The notes: generated from the letters alone by a model not told the origin. DNA of 14,352 bases from Flavobacteriaceae bacterium (GCA_023254815.1 JALRKI010000160.1:1-14352), one strand, 5' to 3'; counted from the first letter of the stretch, positions 1 through 6,836 are shown. Numbers and translations: made by a program.

Positions 1-550
1 TCACAGATATGGTTCTTAGTTTTTGATATGGATTGTGACGGTATTTAAGTAAAAACTTATAACCAAAAACTATAATGGCAAAGGTGTAAAGGGCTCCGTA
101 AACAAACCATTGGGTGGCGGCATTACCATTTAACCACAGGCTAAATGGATCAAAGAGTGCAATCAAACCGCTGTTTGGCCCTCCATTTTTTCCAAGACCA
201 AGCCAAGCAGGGTAAAAATATAGGATGACATAAAAGACAGTCAAAGAGATACCCAATAGCCAACCTACTACTCCGCGGCTGGTTAGAGACCTGAACATGA
301 CACCACCATTTTGAATGCCAGAAATTTTGTTGCGGTAGCTGACCCGAGCAAAATAAACGATACCCGCACCTAAAAGAAAAATGGCCAGACCCGAATGGGT
401 TGAGGCATTTACAAGCTGGACGCCAAAGGTGGCTAATACTAAAAGTAAAAGCCCTAATAAGCCTGAAGATAGAGCTAATTTTTGACCAGTATTCAATCCA
501 TACGCATCGGAATTGATCAAGGCTAGACTTTTGAATTGCTGTGCACTCAT
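1..550 (-). CDS. Polytopic membrane protein, N-terminal part only (possible NapH/NosR-like Fe-S membrane protein)
   Basis: This open frame starts at ATG 550 and runs off the left edge after 183 codons without a stop. The visible part has about four hydrophobic segments, at residues 26-44, 53-69, 93-113 and 147-166, with a basic stretch (KYRHNPYQKLR) after the last one, so it is an integral inner-membrane protein. Its start overlaps the stop of the upstream FAD oxidoreductase in an ATGA arrangement, which points to translational coupling and a shared job. From memory, Bacteroidota proteins with this kind of N-terminus next to an FAD oxidoreductase are annotated as 4Fe-4S-binding membrane proteins. 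However, the visible part contains no cysteine at all, so the Fe-S assignment depends on sequence outside the window. A role in membrane electron transfer for the arsenosugar operon is inferred. Confidence 0.75.
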   Translation of the reverse strand, partial: MSAQQFKSLALINSDAYGLNTGQKLALSSGLLGLLLLVLATFGVQLVNASTHSGLAIFLLGAGIVYFARVSYRNKISGIQNGGVMFRSLTSRGVVGWLLGISLTVFYVILYFYPAWLGLGKNGGPNSGLIALFDPFSLWLNGNAATQWFVYGALYTFAIIVFGYKFLLKYRHNPYQKLRTISV

Positions 551-1860
551 AACACTGAATTTGATAAAGTGGTCAGAAGTGTAGATTGAATTTCGCTCAC
601 GTATGATTTGTAAAATTCAGGATCGAATTGTGCTTGGTCGAGCTGCATGATGACCTGTTCAATAGATTTTTTTTCATTGAGCCATTGGTCAAAAACCATA
701 TGCCTCATTCTAATGCCAAAAGTATTGATTCCCAAAAAAGTACCTTCATTTTTGTCAAAAGACAAAGTTACGCCTTTGGTGTTATCCAGGCTGTGCCAGT
801 GAAGTTGCATTTCATCCTTTGGTTTCGAGTGTGAGTTACTTACCCAGCCATAGGTTTGGTATTCAATGTCAAAAAACTTGGCTGAATTGAACCAATGTCC
901 AGGTTTATAGGGCATTTTGTTTCCTGTGATGGTTTGGGCAATGGTTTCACCCATCATACGACCCGAGTACCAAACTGCTTCGATAGATCGGCGTCCATTG
1001 GGCAAAGGGTCTGTTTGTTCAGCACAATCCCCTATGGCATAAATGTCAGTTATATTAGTTTCAAAAAATTGATTGACCAAAATGCCTCGTCGGGTCTCGA
1101 TTCCTGAATTTTGAGCCAATCCTATCTCAGGAGATACTCCAGCGGTGAGCCCTACAAAATTGCATGGAATGATTTCGCCCGTTTCCGCAATTTCGATCGA
1201 TTTAACCCGTCCAAGATGATCCGAACGAATTTCTTTTAGATTAACTCCCAATCTCAAGTCAATCCCTTGTGCTTTAATGTGTTGATTCAAGATGGAGCTG
1301 TCGTGGTCGGGCAATACACCGTTCCAAAAATTAGATTCTCGTACAAGAAAGGTTACAGGGATTTGACGTGAATGCAACATTTCGGCCAATTCTACCCCAA
1401 TCAGGCCACCACCAACCACTACTGCATGGTTACAAATGACGTTGTTAGGAGCCAATTTTTCCAATAATTCTAAATCTTGTTTGGAGTAAAGTCCCTGAAC
1501 ACCCTCTAAATTTTCTCCTGGCCAACCGAATTTATTTGGTTTACTACCAGTAGCAAGTATGAGGACATCGTAGGCCAATGTTTCATCATTTTCGAGCAGT
1601 AATTGCTTTTCTTCCGATATTATTTTTTTTACCCAAGCCTTTTTGAGGTTTATTTTGTTTTTACTCCAAAAAGAAGGTTCATAGGGTTGAGTGTCGTCAA
1701 ATTTCATGTGACCCATATAAACATACATCAGCGCTGTTCTCGAAAAAAAATAATCACTCTCTCCCGAAATTATGGTAATATGAAAATCAGATAACTTGCG
1801 AATATGACGGGCAGCAGTTACCCCCGAAATTCCATTGCCGACGATAACTATTTTTTTCAT
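547..1860 (-). CDS. FAD-dependent NAD(P)H oxidoreductase (pyridine nucleotide-disulfide reductase fold)
   Basis: This 437-residue flavoprotein has an N-terminal FAD-binding loop VGNGISG (residues 7-13), an ATGS motif (103-106), a second dinucleotide loop VVGGGLIGVELAE (148-160) expected to bind NAD(P)H, and the second FAD motif DIYAIGDCAE (272-281). There is no CxxxxC redox disulfide near the N-terminus, so it resembles the nitrite-reductase/rubredoxin-reductase type rather than lipoamide dehydrogenase. About 120 residues follow the FAD motif as a C-terminal domain. It is the sixth gene of the minus-strand arsenosugar operon, 58 bp after arsM, and its stop overlaps the start of the next, membrane-protein gene by 4 bp. 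The likely role is to pass electrons from NAD(P)H to that membrane partner or to an arsenic intermediate. The actual acceptor cannot be read from the sequence. Confidence 0.88.
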   Translation of the reverse strand: MKKIVIVGNGISGVTAARHIRKLSDFHITIISGESDYFFSRTALMYVYMGHMKFDDTQPYEPSFWSKNKINLKKAWVKKIISEEKQLLLENDETLAYDVLILATGSKPNKFGWPGENLEGVQGLYSKQDLELLEKLAPNNVICNHAVVVGGGLIGVELAEMLHSRQIPVTFLVRESNFWNGVLPDHDSSILNQHIKAQGIDLRLGVNLKEIRSDHLGRVKSIEIAETGEIIPCNFVGLTAGVSPEIGLAQNSGIETRRGILVNQFFETNITDIYAIGDCAEQTDPLPNGRRSIEAVWYSGRMMGETIAQTITGNKMPYKPGHWFNSAKFFDIEYQTYGWVSNSHSKPKDEMQLHWHSLDNTKGVTLSFDKNEGTFLGINTFGIRMRHMVFDQWLNEKKSIEQVIMQLDQAQFDPEFYKSYVSEIQSTLLTTLSNSVL

Positions 1861-1918
1861 GAATTGTTTGGTTTTTGGGCTACAATTTTTTCATAATTAA
1901 TTTTATACCACACTCAAG

Positions 1919-2887
1919 TCAACAGCACCCTCCTCCGTCATAGTGAAAGGTAGACTCGCTGATAAAAATATCTTTCCTGCTCAATTTGGCCAATGCTTCA
2001 GCAGTCTTGTCACAGATTGCCAAAGGTTGATTTTGGTATAAAACATGGCCTTTTTGGTCGTTGAAATAATCGTCATTTCCAAAATAAATGGCTGTTTTTC
2101 CAGTAAAAACACAGGGGCCATCTTCGGGCATAGGGTCTTTGATTGCGGCCACCTCTATGGATTCAACAAAAATGATTTCATCGGTATGATAATGTCCTGG
2201 GTCAAGAATGCGATAGGGCTTTCTCGAGCGAATTTCGATGGTTCCAAAACCTGCGTCGGTCAGCATTTTAACGTAAGTGTTAATGGGCAAACTGCCGCTG
2301 AGGCAAAGGGCCCTCAATCGTGCATCATCTCTCAAGGTCTCATTCATTTCTTGCTCACAAGTGGGGTCGCTCATAACCAATCGGCCATGAGGCTTGAGCA
2401 CCCTGTACATTTCCGAAATGGCCTTCTTTAGATCTTCAGACTTAAAAATATTGAATAAGCAATTTTGAGCCGCTACGTCAATGGAATTGTCATCTACCGG
2501 CAAGCTGAGCGCATCGCCTTTTTTCAACAAAACAAAATCTCTGTTGAACCATGGGTTTTCAATCTCTGCTTGAACAAAATTACGTTGAGAGGCCTCAAGC
2601 ATTTCATCGACTACATCTACGCCAATGATAGCATTTTTTTGCCTAGAGAAATAGGAGAATTGGAGCAGCTCCATTCCTCCGCCGACGCCCACATAAAGTA
2701 CTTTTGGATTGTTGACCAGATCTCTTGCATGAACTGTTGAACCACAACCGTAGTTCATCTCTTGCATGATTTTGGGTATTTTCAACCCTGGCAACTCCCA
2801 AACAGCATTGGTAGTGCAACACAAACCAATATCAGGTTTTAGTGCGACCTCCTTGTAAAGGTCATGTGCAGTTTTTAAATAGCTCAT
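1919..2887 (-). CDS. arsM: Arsenite S-adenosylmethionine methyltransferase, arsenosugar type
   Basis: This 322-residue class I methyltransferase is predicted to methylate As(III) stepwise to dimethylarsenic, the substrate of ArsS. The SAM-binding motif I is VLYVGVGGGMELLQ (64-77), followed by the acidic strand end GVDVVDEML (89-97) and the post-motif GDALSLP (124-130). Three cysteines fall where ArsM enzymes bind As(III): C48 in YGCGS, C143 in QNCLFN, and C195 in ALCLSGSL. Two further Cys pairs are present, C23-C24 (GLCCTTN) and the terminal C321-C322 (GGGCC). The downstream half (RPYRILDP-like stretch, DPMPEDGPC, FTGKTAIYFG) matches what I remember of the arsenosugar-cluster ArsM group. The gene starts 4 bp after the PNP stop. 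The call rests on motifs plus the adjacent arsS gene; substrate preference is inferred. Confidence 0.92.
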   Translation of the reverse strand: MSYLKTAHDLYKEVALKPDIGLCCTTNAVWELPGLKIPKIMQEMNYGCGSTVHARDLVNNPKVLYVGVGGGMELLQFSYFSRQKNAIIGVDVVDEMLEASQRNFVQAEIENPWFNRDFVLLKKGDALSLPVDDNSIDVAAQNCLFNIFKSEDLKKAISEMYRVLKPHGRLVMSDPTCEQEMNETLRDDARLRALCLSGSLPINTYVKMLTDAGFGTIEIRSRKPYRILDPGHYHTDEIIFVESIEVAAIKDPMPEDGPCVFTGKTAIYFGNDDYFNDQKGHVLYQNQPLAICDKTAEALAKLSRKDIFISESTFHYDGGGCC

Positions 2888-2891
2888 GAGT

Positions 2892-3704
2892 TTATATTAG
2901 TGATTTGAAGAGTAAAATTAAATTGGGCTCCGCTTTGGCTGCTTGTGCCATGATGTCAGGGATGTTTATGGGTTCCAAATGGTCTGGATCACAAACATCA
3001 GTCAATATCGATAGGGCGATTACAGGTATTTTTAACTGATTTGCCACAATGACTTCGGGCACTGTGCTCATGCCTACAGCATCGGCTCCTAGAATTTTAA
3101 GCATGCGATACTCGGCCCGTGTTTCGAGTTGAGGACCAAGAACGGCCGCATAAACACCTTCATGCAATGTAATGTTCAAACTCTTTGCCGTTTGTTTAAG
3201 CCTTTGAGACATGCTGAAATCATAGGGCGCACTCATATCGACAAAACGATTGCCCAAGTGTTCTACTCCATTATAGGCCAACGGCGATCCACCCAGTAAA
3301 TTAATATGATCGTTGAACAACATTAATTCTCCTTTTTTGTAGGATAAGTTTACGGCTCCGGCGGCGTTGGAAATCAATAAAGAAGAAATCCCCAAAGCAT
3401 GCAAAACTCTCACGGGATAAGTTATGGATTCAGGTTTGTAACCCTCATACATGTGAAACCTTCCCTGCATAATAATCACTTTCCGTCCGTTGATTTTTGC
3501 AAAAATCAGTTGGCCTTTGTGAAAATCAACTATTGAAACAGGAAAATGGGGAATGAATTCGTATGGAATTTTTTCTAAGACCTCAATCTCATGAATCAAT
3601 TGTCCTAGGCCCGTCCCAAGAATGATTCCTACTTCAGGTTGGTCAACTCCTTTGGAGTTCAAATAGGCAACAGATTCTAAAATATGTTCATTTGTAGTCA
3701 TCAT
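2892..3704 (-). CDS. Purine nucleoside phosphorylase, trimeric family, probably adenine-nucleoside specific
   Basis: This 270-residue protein is a complete PNP/MTAP-family nucleoside phosphorylase. Visible motifs are the phosphate loop GTGLG (30-34), FHKGQ (61-65), MQGRFHMYEGY (79-89), SNAAGAVN (112-119), LETRAEYR (193-200) with E194 at the purine-binding position, and GMSTVPEVIVA (211-221). In human PNP the base-specificity residue is Asn243; here the aligned motif is SILTD, giving Asp236, as in methylthioadenosine phosphorylase. The human 5'-OH ligand His257 aligns with a hydrophobic residue, about I248. Both changes favour 6-aminopurine nucleosides with modified 5' groups. Its start overlaps the transferase gene by 17 bp, and arsM follows 4 bp later. 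The inferred role is phosphorolysis of the ArsS product (dimethylarsinoyl adenosine) to adenine and an arsenoribose 1-phosphate. A general salvage role is possible. The start is ATG 3704; a second ATG lies directly after it. Confidence 0.9.
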   Translation of the reverse strand: MMTTNEHILESVAYLNSKGVDQPEVGIILGTGLGQLIHEIEVLEKIPYEFIPHFPVSIVDFHKGQLIFAKINGRKVIIMQGRFHMYEGYKPESITYPVRVLHALGISSLLISNAAGAVNLSYKKGELMLFNDHINLLGGSPLAYNGVEHLGNRFVDMSAPYDFSMSQRLKQTAKSLNITLHEGVYAAVLGPQLETRAEYRMLKILGADAVGMSTVPEVIVANQLKIPVIALSILTDVCDPDHLEPINIPDIMAQAAKAEPNLILLFKSLI

Positions 3705-4299
3705 ATAAGGTATTAAATTTTTCCAATCCTTTCAAGTCTTCAAAGTTATCAATATCATTTAATGTCTCCATAAAGTCAATTTTTAAATGAGAAACCTCAT
3801 TTAGGGTTTGTTCCAAAACGGTTGAAGTACCCCACGATTTATCATTAAAAAATTCTTGATGGAGTTGGTTCATTCCAATCAAATAATACCCTCCATCTTG
3901 CGCTGGGCCAATCACAGCATCGCAACTTTTTAATCGGTAAAACGCCTCATTCAAATGTGAGGTTTTCAAACTTGGCAAGTCACTTCCGATGAGAACAATC
4001 TTTGAAAATCCTAAACCAAAGCCAGTTTGAAAGGCATTCTTCATGCGCTCTCCTAGGTGTTTGCCTTGTTGAGCGAAGCGCAAAAAATCATCCTTGGACC
4101 ACATGTCTCTATCAGGGATTTGTTCAGAGTAAAATACGGCATTCTGGAAGTCAGTAGACAGCATAGTCCCATGAGTATGTTCGAGTAAATCGATATAAAC
4201 CTTGAGTGCATTGGCATTTCCAATTTTTTGAGCCAGTCTTGTTTTGACCATGCCCAATTCTGGGTTTCGTACAAAAGTAATCAATAAGTGATTTTTCAT
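3688..4299 (-). CDS. Arsenosugar-cluster transferase (DUF2064/TIGR04282, GT-A fold, CofC-like)
   Basis: This 203-residue protein belongs to the small GT-A-fold family called 'transferase 1, rSAM/selenodomain-associated', now usually named arsenosugar biosynthesis glycosyltransferase. Evidence is the N-terminal nucleotide-loop motif VRNPELGMVKTRLA (10-23), the GSDLPSL motif (105-111) at the expected metal/nucleotide site, GPAQDGGYYLIG (131-142), WGTSTVL (156-162) and a C-terminal LNDIDNFEDL (180-189). The KTRL loop resembles the nucleotide-binding loop of CofC/MobA-type nucleotidyltransferases, so the protein could activate a sugar phosphate with an NTP rather than act as a classical glycosyltransferase. 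It lies 9 bp after arsS and overlaps the PNP frame by 17 bp. I infer that it acts on the arsenoribose released by PNP. No donor or acceptor is established. Confidence 0.88.
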   Translation of the reverse strand: MKNHLLITFVRNPELGMVKTRLAQKIGNANALKVYIDLLEHTHGTMLSTDFQNAVFYSEQIPDRDMWSKDDFLRFAQQGKHLGERMKNAFQTGFGLGFSKIVLIGSDLPSLKTSHLNEAFYRLKSCDAVIGPAQDGGYYLIGMNQLHQEFFNDKSWGTSTVLEQTLNEVSHLKIDFMETLNDIDNFEDLKGLEKFNTLYDDYK

Positions 4300-4308
4300 T
4301 ACTCAGCT

Positions 4309-5364
4309 TTAGATGACCGAACCTTGACAACTGCTCCCTGCTCCAGCGGTGCAGCCATAACAGTGTTGTGAAACGACAATGGATCTTTTTTGAAGTGCTT
4401 CAAGATTAAAATCACTGATGTGGTTTGAGGAGCTGCTTACTTTGAGATGTAACATCTGATTGAAATCGCAGTCGAACAAATGACCGTCCCAACTGACCGA
4501 CAAAGTATTGGTGCACATGACATTTTGTAAGGCCAATGGATTGAACGCTTCAACGAGACTGTACATATAGTCTTCGTAATTTCCAGATGCAATCAGATAA
4601 TCCAGAAAACGACTGATCGGCAGGTTAGTAATAGCAAACAAGTTGTGAAATTGAATTGAAAAATCGGCTAACAGAACTTGTTTGAAATCTTGTTCTAAGG
4701 ACTTTTGATCTCCTGGCAAAAAAGCCCCAGAGGGGTTATATACCAAATCTAATCGCAATGGGCTTTCGGGCAGGCCGTAACCCACTGAGTTCAACATTTG
4801 CAAGGCTTTGATGGACTTGTCAAAAACCCCATTACCTCGTTGTGTGTCTGTTTTGCCTTTTGTCCAATGGGGCATTGAAGATACCACGTGAATGTTATGT
4901 TCTTTAAAAAAATCGGGCAAGTCGTAATAAGATTTATTGGCCAAAATAATGGTCAAATTAGATCGAACAATAAAATCCTGAATTCCAACTTTTACCGCTT
5001 CTTCTACAAACCATCTGAAGTTGGGATTCATTTCTGGCGCACCACCGGTTAGATCTAGAGTATGAGCTCCAGATTGGCTGATTACGTTAAGGCATGACTG
5101 CATAGTTTCTTTGGTCATGATTTCTTTTCGGTCTGGTCCCGCGTCGACGTGACAATGGGCACAAACTTGGTTGCACATATAACCCAAATTGACTTGAAGA
5201 ATTTCCAAATTCCTTGGACGGAGCTCAGCTACTCCACATTGTTGGATGCGTTCTCTGAAGCTTGGAAGTTCTGACTTGAAAATACCGTTGGAGAGATAGG
5301 TCAATTGATTTTGTGCATCGGCTAAAGCCTTGCCCTGTTTGTGCAGAGAATGGGAGTTGACCAT
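4309..5364 (-). CDS. arsS: Radical SAM arsenosugar biosynthesis enzyme ArsS
   Basis: This 351-residue radical SAM protein has the [4Fe-4S]/SAM cluster motif C64-x3-C68-x2-C71 (GYMCNQVCAHCHVDAGP), the SAM-binding TGGAPE (106-111), and a cysteine-rich C-terminal domain with C284, C299 and the end motif HCYGCTAGAGSSCQG (334-348). That tail is the hallmark of the ArsS family (DUF3641; formerly 'radical SAM/Cys-rich domain'), in which the first Cys of the tail may be selenocysteine; here all positions are ordinary Cys codons. ArsS is known to transfer the 5'-deoxyadenosyl group of SAM to dimethylarsenic, making dimethylarsinoyl-5'-deoxyadenosine. The gene starts 3 bp after the peroxidase-like gene and is followed 9 bp later by the transferase, all in one transcript. 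The start at 5364 is the only one that leaves no overlap with the upstream gene. Confidence 0.95.
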   Translation of the reverse strand: MVNSHSLHKQGKALADAQNQLTYLSNGIFKSELPSFRERIQQCGVAELRPRNLEILQVNLGYMCNQVCAHCHVDAGPDRKEIMTKETMQSCLNVISQSGAHTLDLTGGAPEMNPNFRWFVEEAVKVGIQDFIVRSNLTIILANKSYYDLPDFFKEHNIHVVSSMPHWTKGKTDTQRGNGVFDKSIKALQMLNSVGYGLPESPLRLDLVYNPSGAFLPGDQKSLEQDFKQVLLADFSIQFHNLFAITNLPISRFLDYLIASGNYEDYMYSLVEAFNPLALQNVMCTNTLSVSWDGHLFDCDFNQMLHLKVSSSSNHISDFNLEALQKRSIVVSQHCYGCTAGAGSSCQGSVI

Positions 5365-5367
5365 AAA

Positions 5368-5703
5368 TTACATCGAAAGTTTATTGTATTTATTCATCAT
5401 TTGAACACCGTGAACCATGCTTGCCCCACCTCTAATAGCCCCTGCAACATGCAGAGCTTCTATCATTTCTTCTTTGGTAATTCCCCTTTGAAGTCCATCT
5501 CCAGTGTAGGCATCAATGCAATATGGGCACTGAATGGTGTGCGCTACAGCAAGAGCGATTAAAGATTTTTCCCGAGGACTAAGTGCCCCTGCCTCGAAAA
5601 CCTTATTGTAATATTCGAAAAATTTTGCTCCGAGCTCTTCGTTCCATTCGGCAATTTTACCAAATTTTCTGAGGTCCTTTGGGTCGTAATACGTCTCTTG
5701 CAT
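5368..5703 (-). CDS. Carboxymuconolactone decarboxylase/AhpD-like protein, arsenosugar-cluster type
   Basis: This 111-residue, all-helical small protein has the AhpD/CMD-family core: SPREKSLIALAVA (42-54), then the redox motif QCPYCIDAY (58-66) with a CxxC pair at C59/C62, and a C-terminal helix GGASMVHGVQMMNKY with H98 at the usual proton-relay position. It matches the group annotated as arsenosugar biosynthesis-associated peroxidase-like protein. It is the first gene of the minus-strand operon, 3 bp before arsS. A thiol-dithiol redox role, such as reducing a peroxide or a pentavalent arsenical, or keeping the thiols of the pathway reduced, would suit the position but is inferred. The substrate is unknown. 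The start at 5703 gives the family's usual short N-terminus; a longer reading frame upstream in another frame is noise. Confidence 0.88.
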   Translation of the reverse strand: MQETYYDPKDLRKFGKIAEWNEELGAKFFEYYNKVFEAGALSPREKSLIALAVAHTIQCPYCIDAYTGDGLQRGITKEEMIEALHVAGAIRGGASMVHGVQMMNKYNKLSM

Positions 5704-5720
5704 AAAAATAGTATGTGGCA

Positions 5721-5736
5721 GCTGATGAGGCTCAGC
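5721..5736 (-). promoter_or_regulatory. Short inverted repeat in the leader of the arsenosugar operon
   Basis: A GCTGA arm (5721-5725) and a TCAGC arm (5732-5736) form a 5-bp inverted repeat with a 6-base spacer, 18 bases upstream of the first gene of the operon. It is the most GC-rich spot of an otherwise AT-rich intergenic region. It could be a small RNA hairpin or an operator half-site pair. The match is short enough to be chance, and no regulator gene is in the window. Confidence 0.2.
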
Positions 5737-5755
5737 CGTTTTGTTTTATAATGAT

Positions 5756-5784
5756 TAAAATTAGGGAATTTTACACAATACAAA
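5756..5784 (-). promoter_or_regulatory. Candidate Bacteroidota promoter for the arsenosugar operon
   Basis: Read on the minus strand, TTTG (5784-5781) is followed after 17 bases by TAATTTTA (5763-5756). This matches the Bacteroidota TTG-N17-23-TAnnTTTG pattern with one mismatch at the final G. Transcription would begin near 5749 and give a leader of about 45 bases. A second, weaker candidate (TAGGTTTT, 5838-5831) lies farther upstream. Confidence 0.3.
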
Positions 5785-5874
5785 CTGCTTCTAACCGCAA
5801 GATTTTGTTTAATCTCAAATCTCAATTTTCAAAACCTAGGAAACGAGAGGAGACAATACTAGCCAAATAAAGCC

Positions 5875-5882
5875 TATTTTTG
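5875..5882 (+). promoter_or_regulatory. -7 promoter element of era
   Basis: TATTTTTG is an exact match to the Bacteroidota -7 consensus TAnnTTTG and ends 17 bases before the era start codon. No TTG -33 element is visible at the usual distance. Transcription from here would give a leader of about ten bases. Confidence 0.5.
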
Positions 5883-5899
5883 TGGTCTAAAGAAATCTC

Positions 5900-6778
5900 A
5901 TGCACAAGTCAGGCTTTGTAAATATCATTGGTAATCCAAATGTTGGCAAATCTACTCTTATGAATGCCTTTGTTGGTGAGCGCTTGTCCATCATTACCTC
6001 AAAGGCTCAAACTACCAGACACAGAATTTTGGGAATTGTCAATGGTGAAGACTTTCAAGTGATATTATCTGACACTCCTGGAATTATTAAACCAGCATAC
6101 GAATTGCAATCGGTCATGATGGATTTTGTGAAAACAGCCCTTGATGATGCTGATATCCTAGTATATATGGTTGAAATTGGAGAGACATCCCTCAAAGATG
6201 AAGTGTTTTTTGACAAAATCACTTCGACCAAAATACCAGTAATCTTATTGATTAATAAAATTGACTTGACCAATCAAGAACAACTTGAAACCCAAGTTAG
6301 TTATTGGCAAAATTTGGTACCTAATGCTGAGATTTATCCAATTTCGGCCTTGGAGAATTTTCAAGTGGATGTTGTATTTGATCGCATTTTGGAACTTTTG
6401 CCCGAGGCGCCTCCATATTATCCAAAAGATCAATTGACTGATAAGCCAGAACGATTTTTTGTCAATGAAGCTATTCGCGAACGCATTTTGCAGTATTACA
6501 AAAAGGAAATCCCTTATGCTGTAGAGGTTGAAACTGAAGAGTTTTTTGAATCTGACAATATTGTACGCATCAGATCAGTAATCATGGTTGAACGAGAAAC
6601 TCAAAAGGGCATATTGATTGGACATAAAGGAATTGCTCTAAAACGCGTTGGAGTTGGAGCGCGTCAAAGTTTAGAACAGTTTTTTGGCAAACAAATTCAT
6701 CTTGAATTGTATGTCAAGGTCAATAAAAATTGGCGAAACAATAACAACCAATTAAAGCGTTTTGGATACCACTCTTGA
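5900..6778 (+). CDS. era: GTPase Era, 30S ribosome assembly
   Basis: This 292-residue protein has the full Era layout. The GTPase domain shows G1 GNPNVGKS (11-18), G2 TTRH, G3 DTPG (58-61), G4 NKID (119-122) and G5 SAL (149-151). The C-terminal KH domain has ILIGHKGIALKRVG (238-251), followed by the conserved end YVKVNKNWRNN. Era is an essential GTPase that binds the 3' end of 16S rRNA during small-subunit maturation, close to the inner membrane. The length is normal for the family. The gene stands divergently from the arsenosugar operon across 196 bp, with an exact TAnnTTTG box 17 bases before its start. The hydroxyproline cassette begins 58 bp downstream with no clear terminator in between, so read-through is possible. 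Confidence 0.98.
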   Translation: MHKSGFVNIIGNPNVGKSTLMNAFVGERLSIITSKAQTTRHRILGIVNGEDFQVILSDTPGIIKPAYELQSVMMDFVKTALDDADILVYMVEIGETSLKDEVFFDKITSTKIPVILLINKIDLTNQEQLETQVSYWQNLVPNAEIYPISALENFQVDVVFDRILELLPEAPPYYPKDQLTDKPERFFVNEAIRERILQYYKKEIPYAVEVETEEFFESDNIVRIRSVIMVERETQKGILIGHKGIALKRVGVGARQSLEQFFGKQIHLELYVKVNKNWRNNNNQLKRFGYHS

Positions 6779-6802
6779 GTCAATGAAATTGCTTTATTTT
6801 TC
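6775..6802 (+). promoter_or_regulatory. Candidate promoter for the hydroxyproline cassette
   Basis: TTG (6775-6777, overlapping the era stop) is followed after 17 bases by TATTTTTC (6795-6802), one mismatch from the Bacteroidota TAnnTTTG box. It would start a transcript about 25-30 bases before the first cassette gene at 6837. Pattern match only. Confidence 0.3.
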
Positions 6803-6836
6803 ATAAGTTAGCTTAATCAAATTAAATACCTACTCT

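Noticed and set aside
1901..1921. The TGA stop of arsM directly follows two Cys codons, which might suggest selenocysteine read-through (a CCU motif).
   Set aside because: No stem-loop is visible just after the TGA, the extension would be only about a dozen unremarkable residues, and GGGCC is a natural end for this ArsM group.
5806..5822. GATTT/AAATC-like partial repeats in the era upstream region, considered as an ArsR operator.
   Set aside because: The arms are short and AT-rich, so chance is likely in this DNA, and no ArsR gene is present.
5559..5825. Minus-strand open frame of 88 codons spanning the AhpD-like gene start and the intergenic region.
   Set aside because: It overlaps a clear gene in another frame, has a biased composition, and shows no recognisable motif.
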